Shown: positions 12,111-22,735, counted from the stretch's first letter. The stretch is 64,000 nt of DNA from Allium sativum (GCA_030737875.1 CM060920.1:475818861-475882860), one strand, 5' to 3'. A program made the numbers and translations. The notes: generated from the letters alone by a model not told the origin.

Positions 12111-12139
12111 TACACACACAATATGTATGTATATGTATA

Positions 12140-12174
<35 letters not shown>
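12107..12174. repeat. (CA)n/(GT)n/(TA)n microsatellite at copia-LINE junction
   Basis: A compound dinucleotide tract ends in about 12 TA units immediately before the 5' end of the LINE. A similar TA run lies at that LINE's 3' end (about 17,297-17,325). Confidence 0.85.
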
Positions 12175-12214
12175 TTGGGTAGATAAAGTATTTTTCCAGA
12201 TCTAATACATTTTA

Positions 12215-13444
12215 ATGGCGGAAAGAGTAAATCCATCATCATCTACTTTTTCATTTACAAGACCTCAATCAAATTTTCCTATACCAAATCTTAATCCTAA
12301 TCTCAGATCTGATTTTCTAGGTCCTAATGTAGCTTCTGAAACTAAGTCGAAACCAGATCAATCTTCAAGTGCAAAAAGCAGAAAGCTCGAATTCATCAAG
12401 CCGTTACTGGATCATGTTTTTGTGCATGAAAAAGTATATAATCAATCAGAGATTGCATGGAAAAATACGATTGCATTAATTCCTATTTTTTTCAGGTTAT
12501 CAACAATCAAGTTAAAGGAATATATAACAAAGGTATGGAAACCACAAGGTTTGTTCAACATCCATGTTTCTCCTAACTATGATTTTGTGGTTCAATTTGA
12601 AAGCACAGATGATTTTCAACGTATTTCTGAAAGCACAACCTATTCATATTTTGGGAGATTGTTATATATTGAACCATGGCATCCAGGATTTGTTTTTAAA
12701 GGAAAAAAAAGTAATCTGGTTCAGATCTGGATCAGACTTATTGATTTACCCTTAGAATTGTGGACAATAGATGCAATCCAGATGTTAGCAAGTTTTATCT
12801 CTAAACCACTACTGATTGATGAAAACACGGTAGAGAAAAAGTTCACAAAGTATGCGAGAGTTTTAATTGAAATTGATACTCAAACAATTTTATTAACTGA
12901 AATTCCTACTTTGCTTCATAATGGTGAGAAATTTAATATAACTGTTGAGTATGAATTCATACCTTCAAAGTGTTCTCAGTGCAAACTGTTTGGACATGAT
13001 GATGAGTATCATGAAGTTACAAAAGATCCAAGATGGATTCCTCCTGATATACATGAAGAAAATCAAACAAATGTTGAAGGTCACTTTGAATCAGAAAATG
13101 CAGAAAATATTGATCCAGGAAATAATTTTTCAAAAGATCAATCTTACTCTGAAGTAGCAAATGAAGCTGACATTTCTTCAATCAATTTAGATCCCTTAAA
13201 TGATAGAGAGTAAGATGATTTATCATTTTTAAACTCCAATCTTCCTGACAAGGTTATTCCAAATGATTTGAATAACATAGCAGATGTAATTGAAGAAAAT
13301 GATAAAGTAAAAAATTTAGAGAAAGGCAAACAGGTGGATGTGTCTGCTTATGTTAATCCAAATTCAAGTTATCTACAGGCTGCAAAATCAAAAATTCCTA
13401 CTCATGCTAAAAGATCAACGAGGAGTACTTCATCTATTAAATGA
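12215..13444 (+). pseudogene. LINE ORF1: DUF4283 plus CCHC-like zinc knuckle, one internal stop
   Basis: ORF1 proteins of plant LINEs bind the element RNA to form the transposition particle (established). Residues about 80-220 match the DUF4283 pattern (IALIPIFFRLS, then VQFESTDDF, then WIRLIDLPLELW). A zinc knuckle near residues 247-258 reads CSQCKLFGHDDEYH, where the last ligand is His instead of the usual Cys. The frame is open from 12,215 to a TAA at 13,211-13,213, then stays open in the same frame to a TGA at 13,442-13,444, so the ancestral protein was about 409 residues. That final TGA overlaps the ATG of ORF2 (ATGA), suggesting coupled translation. Nothing else stops it, so the TAA is probably the single inactivating change here. 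Confidence 0.8.
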
Positions 13445-16400
13445 CCTTACTAGCTTGGAATGTAAGGGGAATGAACACTTCTTTTAGAATGAAAGAAGTG
13501 CTCAAACTCCTTAATTCTACTAAATCAACTCTTGTTGGTTTAGTAGAAACAAAGTTAAATCCTACTAATTTAGGTCTATTTTCATCTCTCCTACCTAATG
13601 ATTGGAAATTTCAAACAAATAATTCTTCATTGTCCTCTGGAAGAATACTTTTAATCTGGAATTCTAATATTTGGGATTTGGATGTGATTTTTTCATCCCC
13701 TCAATATTTGACAGTTATTGCAAAAAATAAAGGAGGATTTATTATGACTTTAACAATGATTTATGGAAGTAATACTTTTGGTGAAAGGATAAATCTTTGG
13801 AATCTACTTGTAAATGAATCAAGTGCTATTCAAAATTCTTGGATTCTAATGGGAGATTTTAATAATGTTTTATCTCCATATGATAAAAAAGGTGGGTTGC
13901 CTGTTCCTTATTCACAAATTAGAGAATTTCAGAAGTTTTTAATTCAGACTAGTTTATCTGAAATAAAACCTTTGGGTTTTCAATTTACATGGCGTAGAAG
14001 AGGAATAGCAACTCATATTGATAAAATATTGGTGAATAATATTTGTATGCATCAATTTCTAAATATGAAAGCACCATCATTTCCCCAAAAGTCAAGTGAT
14101 CATAATCCTATTTTGTTGGATTTAATCCCCACTCCAGAAATCAAAGGATATCCATTTAGATATAAAAATGATTGGCTACTTCAAGATGGTTACTATGAAG
14201 CAATATTGAAAGGCTTGAATGGTTCAGTTTGGGGTTTCAGTAGTTATCAGTTTTTGCAAAAGCTCAGCAATTGCAAAAAAGAGCTTAAAAACTGGAATAA
14301 ATTGAGAAGTAGAAATGCATCTAACCTTGAACAAGCAGAACATGAAGTTGCAATCGTGGAAGAAGCAGTAGACCTGGATCCAGAAGATGTTCAAATTTTT
14401 GATGATTATCTGCATGCAAAGAGAAATCTTCAGAGTTTACAAAGATCATATTTTAATGGACTAAAGCAACAGTCTAAAATCTCTTGGCTTCAACAAGGTG
14501 ATACAAACTCTAATTTTTTTTACTCTAGAATGTCAAATAGGAGATACTTTAATCATATTAGAGCTCTTATTGATTCTAGTGGTAATTTGCTGTTTAAATC
14601 AGAAGAGATTGAATTAGAGGCAATCAACTATTTTCATGCTATGTTTAATGGTTCTAGTGTCTGTGCATTCCCTACCTTTCAACCAATATCTACAATAAAT
14701 GAGCAAGGTCATAAATTTCTTTTAAGGAAAATTGAATTGTCAGAAATTAAAGAGGCAGTTTTTTCTATTCATGATGATTCTAGTCCTGGACTAGATGGAA
14801 TGAGTGCTAATTTTTTTAAATATCATTGGGATGAGCTAAAAGAAGATTTATTAGAAGCTATTTCTGATATATTCCAGTCAGGAAAGCTTCCAAAATCTTT
14901 AAATCATACTTTTATTACTCTAATCCCAAAGAATGATAGACCATCAGAAATTGCTCACTACAGACCTATATCATGTTGCAATGTCTATTATAAAAAAAAT
15001 TCTAAAATTTTATGTAATAGATTAAAGCCTTTTCTTCCATCAATGATATCAGCAAATCAGAGTGCTTTTATACAGGAGATATATATTGGGGACAATATAC
15101 TTTTAGCACATGAATTACTAAGAGATTTCAGAAAAGTAGGAATGCCAAAAATGTGTGTAAAAGTTGATCTTCAAAAAGCTTATGATAAAGTTAATAGGAA
15201 ACTCATCTGCTTTTTAATGCCAAAGATGAACTTTCCTATTCATTTTATCAATTTGATTTTTGAGTGCATGGATACTGCTAATTTTTCTGTTATAATACAG
15301 GGAGTCCCTAAAGGCTTTTTATCATCTACAAGGGGTCTGAGGCAGGGTGATCCTTTGTCACCATATCTGTTTGCAATTGCAATGCAGTTCTTTACATTCA
15401 TGATGGATAAAGCAACATATCTAAAAGGATTTCAACCAAGCAGTCAAGTGCAGCCTATTATTTCACATCTTCTATATGCAGATGACTTAATGATATTTGG
15501 AAAAGCTTCACTTCAAAATGCAAATTCACTAAAAGAAATCTTTCAGAATTTAAGTCACTATGCAGATTTAAATGTGAATGCTTCAAAAACAAAGATATTC
15601 TTCAGCAAATCAGTGATAAATGCAGATGACATTTTGAACATATTAAGGTATGAACAAAGCACACTTCCAATTAACTACCTTGGAGTTCCTTTATCTTCTA
15701 ATTACTTGCATTATTCTGAATGTAATTCTTTGATACAAAGAGTGCAAAGTAAGATCCAAGGTTAGGAATTAAAGCTACTTAGTTTTACAGGTCGTGCAGA
15801 ATTAATCAATTCAGTTATTACCCCAATAGTTGTATATTGGTTATGCATATATCAGATTCCAGAGTATACTTTGAGTAAACTACAGACTTTATGTGCTTAC
15901 TTTTTCTGGGATGGTACATCTCATAAAGTAGCATAGGCAAGCTTATGCAAACCTAAAGGTGAAGAGGGTATAGGATTGAAGAATTTTAGTGACCTAAAGA
16001 AAGTAGCCTGTATAAAATTGATGTGGAATTTTTTGTCAAACAAATCATTATGGAGTAAATGGGTTCAAAATAGTACTGTAAACATGATTTTTTCTGGACT
16101 ATGGCATTGGATATAAATGCATCTAGTACTTGGAAATCAATACTTAGACTAAGATCCAGATCAAATCAATTTTTCAATAAAATAATATCAAGAGGGCAAA
16201 GTACTTATCTTTGGATGGAGCCTTGGATAAATTGTAAGTGCATGGTTGATCTACTTGGTTATGACAGACTGCACATCATTGGTCAAACTAATGAAATGGT
16301 ATCTGATATTATTAGGAATGAGGAGTTTCATCCATTAATTCATCCTGCAACAAGAGAATTGCTAGATGAAATTAGTTCGATTCATACTCATCCTAACCTA

Positions 16401-16934
16401 AATAAAGACAGGTATGAATGGTGTGAAGGGGGAGTATTTTCTTTTCATAAAGTTTGGGACTTTATTCGAGTTCATGAACAAACAGATCCAATATACTCAG
16501 TTATCTGGCATAAAAAGAATAGTAAAAGAATGTCTTTTATATCATACCTCGCGATTTTGGGGAGGTTGAACACAAAAGACAGAATTTTGCGTTATAATTC
16601 TGAAGTAAATCCTCTATGTCCTCTTTGTGAAAATCATCCAGAATCTTCAGAGCATCTCTTCTTTCAGTGTGACTTTGCAGCCTTCATTTGGTTATCCCTG
16701 AAGCAAAAATTGGAACTTCCATTAATAATCTGTTCTGATTTGAAACAGGAAGCAAGATTATTACATACGAATTTCAAAGCAAAAGATCAATTGAGGGACT
16801 TAGCTTTTGGATCTTTAGTAACAGCTATCTATTTCATCTGGCGAGAGAGAAATTTGAGAGTATTCCAAGGTCGTAAGAATCATTCATCTTCTACTCTATT
16901 CAGAATTGAGCGAGAGATAATTTTGTTGGTATAA
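13441..16934 (+). pseudogene. LINE ORF2: endonuclease, reverse transcriptase, zf-RVT
   Basis: The product would be the LINE replicase. The N-terminus (LLAWNVRGMN, then GLVETKLNP, MGDFNNVL, and SSDHNPILL) is an APE-type endonuclease, residues about 1-230. RT follows with SPGLDGMSANFF (about 450), HYRPISCCN, VDLQKAYDKVN (about 580) and the catalytic box YADDLMIF (about 15,476-15,499). The C-terminal zinc domain is at about 16,560-16,690 (LNTKDRILR, then CPLCENHPESSEHLFFQC). Two TGG-to-TAG-type stops occur in frame at 15,763-15,765 and 15,934-15,936, where homologues have Trp. A frameshift near the T run at 16,090 moves the zf-RVT part to another frame. Total length is about 1,160 codons, normal for the family. 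Confidence 0.85.
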
Positions 16935-17290
16935 AACAATGGTTCTAGATCTATACGATCTCCAAGGAATGAATGTTTTCTTCAGAGGTGGGGTATTGAG
17001 TTAAGGGATACTGGATGACGTGTCGGTTTGAATGTTGGATGTCGGTTTGGATTGATCAGATTGGAGATGGGCCGGATCTTTGGGCCGTGGAGTTTGGCTT
17101 TTATTTTGTTCTTTATTTTGAGTCTTTTTTATGTATTTTTCTTTGTCTACGACTTTCGTCATTTCTATGATGTATACCAAATTTATAAGTACTCTTTTTC
17201 CCTATAAGGTACCCACTAGGGCGGTTATGGCGTTTTAACGAGGCTTATAAAGGTGGTTTTATTGGTTTTACCAATAAAGTGAACAATTTT

Positions 17291-17296
<6 letters not shown>

Positions 17297-17325
<29 letters not shown>
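17297..17325. repeat. (TA)n tract at LINE 3' end
   Basis: About 14 TA units directly follow the LINE 3' region. Confidence 0.85.
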
Positions 17326-17327
<2 letters not shown>

Positions 17328-17879
17328 GAGGTTTTTACATGTGGCCCTGGCTGAAACAAAAATTTCGCCCTACCTGGGCTTGTAGCTCATGACCATTTGA
17401 CTAGCTTTTCCCTTTGTGTCTTCCTCCTTTCATACGGAACCTTCATTTTGCCACAACATTACTGATAATTGATTTGCAAGGCCTAAAAACTGGTAATATA
17501 TACATAGAACAGAATTTTTATTTTTTGTGATGTGGGACTAATTTTTTGCCCTACCTCATATAGGAGGCTGGGTCCGCGACTGCCTCCTTGTATACACACA
17601 CGCACACACACTCTTTTGTCAAAAACACAGCTATTGCACCTAGCTAATACTGCAACAAGTTATTGTTACTTCTTTGGTATTTAATTTGACAAGCCATTGG
17701 TAGAATGAAATGTTTCGTACAGTGATACATGATGATCCTGACAGGTTTCTTCGTACTGACAGTGTACAATGAAAAGTATGATGTATCAAACATTATTTTC
17801 TTACACATAAATAATAATTCAACACAAATGCACGTGCGCGCGAATCTATTTTATTTTCTACTTCTTGGATTCGGGTACT
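17326..17879. other. Unassigned spacer
   Basis: No supported gene. The word gccctacct occurs twice (about 17,367 and 17,540), and a short (CA)n run lies near 17,595. Nothing here continues the copia reading frame. Confidence 0.4.
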
Positions 17880-18497
17880 TATATATATATATATCTTGTT
17901 ATATGTGGTTGTAGTTCTATAGTTCCTTTGCCAATTTTGGCTTTTAGGAATTCTATATTATTTTTTTGTAATTCTATCTTCTTTTTTGATATTATTAAAC
18001 CATGTGCTTCTATTAATTTTAACACAGTATATAGATGTACAATGTTTTCCTGTTTTGTTTTGGAAAAAACAAGTATATCATCTATGTATACGCAAGTATA
18101 TTTATTGCAATTTTGGAAAACATTATCCATTTTCATTGGAATATTTGTGGTGCATTTTTAATCCAAATGGCATGATTAACCATTCGTAATGTCCTTCGCT
18201 ACATGTAAATGCAGTCCACGGTATAGAGTCCGGATGCATTTTAACTTGCCAAAATCCTGATTTTAAATCAAATTTTGAGAACCAGTTTGCTCCTTGTATT
18301 TTATTTATTAAAACTTCTTTGTTTGGCATGCAATATCCATCTTCATGGGTATTGTCGTTTAATGTAGTGTAATTCATTACCATTCTGGATTGGCCACGTT
18401 TTCTTTCAGATTCTTTTTGTACAATAAAAGCTGTTGTTCTGTGTCTAGAATCTGTTTTTCTTATGATATTTAGATTTATCAGTATTTTTATGTGCAT
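17880..18497 (-). pseudogene. Endogenous pararetrovirus (Caulimoviridae) reverse-transcriptase fragment
   Basis: On the minus strand an RT core resembles badnavirus/caulimovirus-type enzymes rather than LTR retrotransposons. A KFDLKSGFWQ box, a WTAFTC...HYEWL stretch and PFGLK lie in one frame (about 18,497-18,125). The catalytic box YIDDILVFSKT lies in a second frame (about 18,136-17,895). The change of frame near 18,125-18,136 and the absence of protease, RNase H and the other viral genes show a dead fragment of about 600 bp. It is bounded by (TA)n tracts at about 17,880-17,895 and 18,508-18,528. Caulimovirid RT copies viral RNA to DNA; integrated copies are relics. The genus cannot be assigned from this piece. 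Confidence 0.8.
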
Positions 18498-18565
18498 TTT
18501 AAATTCTTATATATATATATATATATATAGTACACAACATACTACGTAAGTTTTAATCTCACTAT

Positions 18566-18622
18566 GCAAGTTCGAACCTCTGACCTCTCGCGCTAAAGTC
18601 GTGGTACTACGCTAGCCACTTT
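18566..18622 (-). other. Possible tRNA-related SINE head
   Basis: The minus strand holds a tRNA-like string with gtggctagcg, then agcgcgagaggtcagaggttcgaac. The ggttcgaac word matches an RNA polymerase III B box (GGTTCGANNCC) in its first part; a box A is only approximate. No poly(A) tail or duplication was identified, so this is tentative. Confidence 0.3.
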
Positions 18623-18896
18623 TCTCTAATGTATAAGCTATGGTTTGGGGTTATGCTTCATAAAATCCTACAAGTGACTGAATGAAAATTATTTAACAAT
18701 TTACTTATTTGTTGTGCTATGTCTGTTTATTTGTTAACGTTTGCAGGGATAAAGACAATGGTTGTGACTATGAAAGTGACTACCATAGAGGATCACTTGA
18801 CAGAAAGAGGGACCAAGATACGGATGAAGACCGTGATCACTATAGAAATAAGGAAAAGGAGGTTGAAACAGAGATAGGAGAAGACGAAGAAGTAGA

Positions 18897-19546
18897 TGTT
18901 ATGAAAACTGCGCCTTTGCGGAAGCGACCAGGATCTTATTTACCCAATTACTTAAAGATGATTTCTATGGAAACAAACACAGATATGAAATCACACACAC
19001 AAATACAAGATATTCCACCCAACCACCCTCTTTATTGATTCACAAAAACAATTTTTGTTTACACTCACTGGTTCAACAACCAAAAATAAACAAAATTACA
19101 AGAATCAATAACCTTATTGAGAAGGGGAAAAAATATCTAGATGACTAACACTCTTTGTTGGAGAAGGAGAACAATGAAGAACGACGGCTAAGCCTTGGAT
19201 TAACTGGAGGCACCAATCATCTCTAGGGCACCAAGCCCTAGAGGCATGCAGCCGCCACTCTATTCGGTCATACATTAATCCAACCCAATGTGCTGCTTTT
19301 ATAGGAGAATAGAAGGCATAGGAAAAATATCCAATTTTCCTCTTAGAGATATATTAGGAATATATCCCCTCAATACTTGCAGATAAGTCACAGAAAGACT
19401 GGGTCAAAATCCAGCAATAAATCCGCTCAAACGCCAAACTGCTCCTTCTAACCTTCTTTCTGTTGCTACACCATCTCCTCTACCGCCAAGAACATCCACG
19501 CCTCGTCTCTATCAACATATGTGATTTTTTGTCACAAATCACAACA
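18897..19546 (-). repeat. 3' LTR of the short element
   Basis: The 650-bp copy is preceded by gtaga. On the minus strand the element's purine tract directly abuts it. Confidence 0.88.
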
Positions 19547-19819
19547 CTCCACCTTGATATGAAATCACATCAACAAGTCAACCGACTTCCATGGACATGT
19601 GAAATCACCATCACAATGCTCCACCTTAATCTGAAATCATATCAACACTCCAACAATCACCAAACAAGTCATCTAGCTCTTTCAACGACACCTTCTCTCA
19701 ATTAAACCAACCTCGATTTACAGGCAACGAGATACACCCCACAACCTCGATTTCAGGGCAACGAGATACGCCCAGTCGATTTGAAAGGACTACGACCACA
19801 CCTCAATTACAAACACAAC

Positions 19820-20404
19820 TCACCGCCTGCAAAAGATGCATCTACCACCTGAGCTGCACCGTGCATCAACCAACGGTCTAAAAGTGCTTGTAATTCCACA
19901 ACGGTGCCCGTCTACCACTTGATCTGAGCTCCTTCCTCGATCACTCCGGATCCCTCGAGCATCATCAACGTGAAGACCCCTGTCGAACACATCAGCAGTG
20001 ACCAAATTAACCTCTCCATCTTGCTGTGGACTAGGTTCTTCAACCGTCACTCGCCTGCCACATCGACACCCGTCTACCACTTGACCTGAGCTCCTTCCTC
20101 GATCACTCCTGATCGCTCGAGCATCATCAACGTGAAGACCCCCGTCGAAAAGATGAACCGAATCGCCAAGGTATAAGCAAATCAAACCAATTACCAACAT
20201 CTTCGTCTTCTTCCATCTTCCCTTATCTATATCAGAGGGCTTCTCTTCATCTCCATCAACCACACCATTGAGGCTTTCAAATCCCCAATCAAAATTAGAC
20301 ATCACCAACAGCGCCATCATATCCGACATAAAAAAAATCAATTTTTTCAACGAAAAATCAATTTTTTGCCGAACAAAAATCAATTTTTTCCAATCTAAAA
20401 TCAC
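19820..20404 (-). CDS. Hypothetical 194-residue ORF in the internal region of the short LTR element
   Basis: The ORF starts about 35 bp after the 5' LTR and fills most of the internal domain. It resembles no gag or pol that I know. An N-terminal Lys/Phe-rich part comes from a repeated aaaaaattgattt word. The C-terminal half contains a duplicated unit of about 54 residues (GLHVDDARAIRSDRGRSS and GLHVDDARGIRSDRGRSS), reflecting a DNA duplication at about 19,900-19,990 and 20,065-20,155. It could be captured host sequence or a chance reading frame in GC-richer DNA. It is the only long frame in sense orientation, but expression is unsupported. Confidence 0.3.
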   Translation of the reverse strand: MILDWKKLIFVRQKIDFSLKKLIFFMSDMMALLVMSNFDWGFESLNGVVDGDEEKPSDIDKGRWKKTKMLVIGLICLYLGDSVHLFDGGLHVDDARAIRSDRGRSSGQVVDGCRCGRRVTVEEPSPQQDGEVNLVTADVFDRGLHVDDARGIRSDRGRSSDQVVDGHRCGITSTFRPLVDARCSSGGRCIFCRR

Positions 20405-20439
20405 TCTAAGCTTTGCGGTGATCTAGCTCTGATACCAAC

Positions 20440-21088
20440 TGTTATGAAAACTGCGCCTTTGCGGAAGCGACCAGGGTCTTATTCACCCAATTACTTAAAG
20501 ATGATTTCTATGGAAACAAACACAGATATGAAATCACACGCACAAATATAAGATATTCCACCCAACCACCCTCTTTATTGATTCACAAAAACAAATTTTG
20601 TTTACACTCACTGGTTCAACAACCAACAATAAACAAAATTACAAGAACCAATAACCTTATTGAGAAAGGGAAAGAATATCTAGATGATTAACACTCTTTG
20701 TTGGAGAAGGAGAACAATGAAGAACGACGGCTAAACCTTGGATTAACTGGAGGCACCAATCATCCCTAGGGCACCAAGCCTTAGAGGCACGCAGCCGCCA
20801 CTCTATTCGGTCATACATTAATCCAACCCAATGTGCTGCTTTTATAGAAGAATAGAAGGCCTAGAAAAAATATCCAATTTTCCTCTTAGAGATATATTAG
20901 GAATATATCCCCTCAATACTTGCAGATAAGTCACAGAAGACCGTGTCAAAATCCAGCAATAAATCCGCTCAAACGCCAAACTGTTCCTTCTAACCTTCTT
21001 TCTGTTGCTGCACCATCTCCTCTACCGCCAAGAACATCCACGCCTCGTCTCTATCAACATATGTGATTTTATGTCACAAATCACAACA
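20440..21088 (-). repeat. 5' LTR of the short element
   Basis: The 649-bp copy is followed by ttaga. The primer-binding site lies directly left of it at 20,426-20,439. Confidence 0.88.
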
Positions 21089-21354
21089 TTAGATCAAGGA
21101 TCAGAAGTCGTGGCAGGGGCTGTAGAAACTGTGAAGACTACAACCATAGAAGGAGACGCGATGGAAGTGGGAGTCCTAAGAGAAGGCATAATGCTGGCAA
21201 AAATGGTCTTATGATACTATGAAGAAGAAAAAAGAAAAGAAGGAGAAGTGTTTTCAGTGGTACAGATCAGGTGGACCCTGAAGCAGCAGAGAGGCTAATT
21301 AGGCTTAGAGCTTCTCTTGGGTTGAAACCTGTGAGAAATGTGAACATGACATAA

Positions 21355-22030
21355 TTTTATTGACACGTATTTACTGTGTGTTTTATCAAGAATTTGCTTG
21401 TATAGCTGAAGATAATGTTTCATTGTTGCCATTTTAGAGATGAAATATTGTTGAATGTTAACATTTGCTGGTGATTTTTGAGGCATTGTTCGTGAAACGA
21501 TTAGATTGACACTGGTGCAGTTTCAGAATGATTTTGATCTCAACCTAACTCTTTTTTAGGATTCTGAACAACTCTGATGTCCTTGTGATGTTGTTCATCG
21601 TAATTCATTTTTAATTTATTTTTGTCTGTTCAGTCGTTAACTGGCTTTCTTTTTCGAAAAGAGCAAACTATTAATCGGCTAATTTTGGTTACTCTGGGTT
21701 CCAGCTATTCAGACGGATCGATTTGTTTTTCGCATCGATCCAACGTTGAAATTGTACTTCAAAAATATGTGCATCAGCTCAGGTCAGTGATCAGTCATCA
21801 GAAAAAGACACTTTTGGTTTGCCACATTATGTTAAAATGCGAGTATTGTTATAGGCCATCGAGGTCAGTTGTTGAACTCCATATGTTTACAGCAATGAGT
21901 TAAAACAGTTATCAGTTTAATTAAAGTTCTATAGATGAGGAAAAAAAAGATGATTGAAATTCTAGAAGAAATGGATTCTAGCAGAAATAATAGATCAATT
22001 TCACACTCTCTACACCTACCATCACTCTTC
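21355..22030. other. Spacer between RS-rich exon and PR-10 pseudogene
   Basis: The first part is presumably the 3' untranslated remnant of the RS-rich gene. I recognise no further gene. Confidence 0.4.
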
Positions 22031-22039
22031 CATCCAGCC

Positions 22040-22046
22040 TATAAAA
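22040..22046 (+). promoter_or_regulatory. TATA box of the PR-10 pseudogene
   Basis: TATAAAA lies 77 bp before the ATG of the PR-10 pseudogene, at a usual distance for a plant promoter. The gene therefore duplicated as genomic DNA rather than by retroposition. Confidence 0.6.
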
Positions 22047-22122
22047 TCACACCCCACTCCTCTAATTTGAATCACACATTCAATTCAAACTACATTTATA
22101 ATATTATCTTAAGAAAGCAGAA

Positions 22123-22735
22123 ATGGGTTCAGGAGCATGAAGCTTAGAAATAGAGTCATCAGCCTCGACTGCTCAGCTATTCAAAGCTGCAATTCTCGAC
22201 TGGCATAATCTCGGCCCTAAACTTTTACCAAACATTCTGTCCAGTGCAACCTCTATCCATAGAAATGGAGAAGCAGGCAGCATCAGGCAACTAAACTTCA
22301 CCTCGGGTACTCACTACTGCTTTGCCAGCACTTAAATAATACACATTTGGAGAATATACATATATGTATTAGTTATTTAGTTGATTTGAAAAAAAATGGC
22401 AAATTGATGTATGTGAAATGTACATATGAAATGTGTAGCCATGCCTGTGCCCTTTGCTAAAGAGAGACTAGATTTCATAGACATTGAAAAGCTAGAGTGC
22501 AAGAACACTTTAATAGAAGGTGGTGGAATTGAAAGCAAGCTTGAATCTGCTTCTTCCCATTTCAAATTCAGCCTCAAAAAACAGTGGAGGCTGCATTGTT
22601 AAGGTTCAGGCAAACTACAAAACTCTCCCTGGAATTGCGATTACCGATGAAATTGACAAGGTAAAGGAGGGAGTCAGCGGGTTGATCAAAGCTGCTGAGG
22701 CTTTCCTTGCTGCCAATCCTACTTCTTATGCTTGA
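22123..22735 (+). pseudogene. PR-10 / Bet v 1-family pseudogene, two exons
   Basis: Exon 1 (22,123-22,306) begins atgggttcaggagca and runs into a TGA at codon 6 (22,138-22,140). The frame then encodes a typical PR-10 N-terminus (AQLFKAAILDWHNLGPKLLP, then GEAGSIRQLNF). A phase-1 GT donor follows at 22,307 after the first base of codon 62, the conserved intron position of the family. Exon 2 starts at 22,439 and encodes VPFAKERLDFIDIEKLECKN and onwards. A one-base shift near 22,574 in an A run moves the rest (GGCIVKVQANYK, then SGLIKAAEAFLAANP and the stop at 22,733-22,735) to another frame. Total length of about 160 codons is normal. PR-10 proteins bind small hydrophobic ligands; some relatives are norcoclaurine synthases. 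With one nonsense and one frameshift this copy is dead. Confidence 0.85.

Larger units (their letters stand above)
12175..17296 (+). mobile_element. Near full-length plant LINE (L1-type), two ORFs
   Basis: The element has a short 5' leader (about 40 bp), ORF1 with a DUF4283-like domain and zinc knuckle, ORF2 with endonuclease, RT and zf-RVT domains, and a 3' region of about 360 bp ending just before (TA)n. It is bounded by TA repeats on both sides, so target-site duplications cannot be told from the microsatellite. A few point defects (one stop in ORF1, two stops and one frameshift in ORF2) make it one of the younger coding elements of the window, but it is inactive. Confidence 0.85.
18897..21088 (-). 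mobile_element. Short non-autonomous LTR retrotransposon (650-bp LTRs, 893-bp internal)
   Basis: Direct repeats 18,897-19,546 and 20,440-21,088 begin TGTTATG and end CAACA. They differ at about 5 of the first 160 positions, so the insertion is fairly recent. On the minus strand a primer-binding site, gttggtatcagagc (20,439-20,426), follows the 5' LTR and matches the 3' end of tRNA-iMet. A purine tract, atcaaggtggag (19,558-19,547), precedes the 3' LTR. Flanking 5-mers are gtaga and ttaga, a target-site duplication with one change. No gag or pol is present, so it must have moved with enzymes from elsewhere. It sits inside the RS-rich exon. Confidence 0.88.
18747..21354 (+). pseudogene. RS-rich last exon resembling pre-mRNA splicing factor 38, split by an LTR element
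   Basis: After a good acceptor (tttgcag at 18,740-18,746) the sequence encodes an RD/RE-rich tract (DRKRDQDTDEDRDH...). It then changes frame near 18,870 into an RRRRRSRSR stretch that continues beyond the inserted element at 21,094 as IRSRGRG. The 3' end encodes KKKKEKKEK and then DPEAAERLIRLRASLGLKPV before a TAA at 21,352-21,354. A Lys-rich tract followed by DPE-AE-N-LRASLGLKPL is the C-terminal signature I know from plant PRP38, a tri-snRNP-associated splicing factor. The N-terminal PRP38 domain is absent from the window. A 2.19-kb LTR element (18,897-21,088) sits inside the exon. In addition there are a frameshift and a TGA at about 21,219, so this is a pseudogene fragment. Another RS-domain gene is possible. 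Confidence 0.55.
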
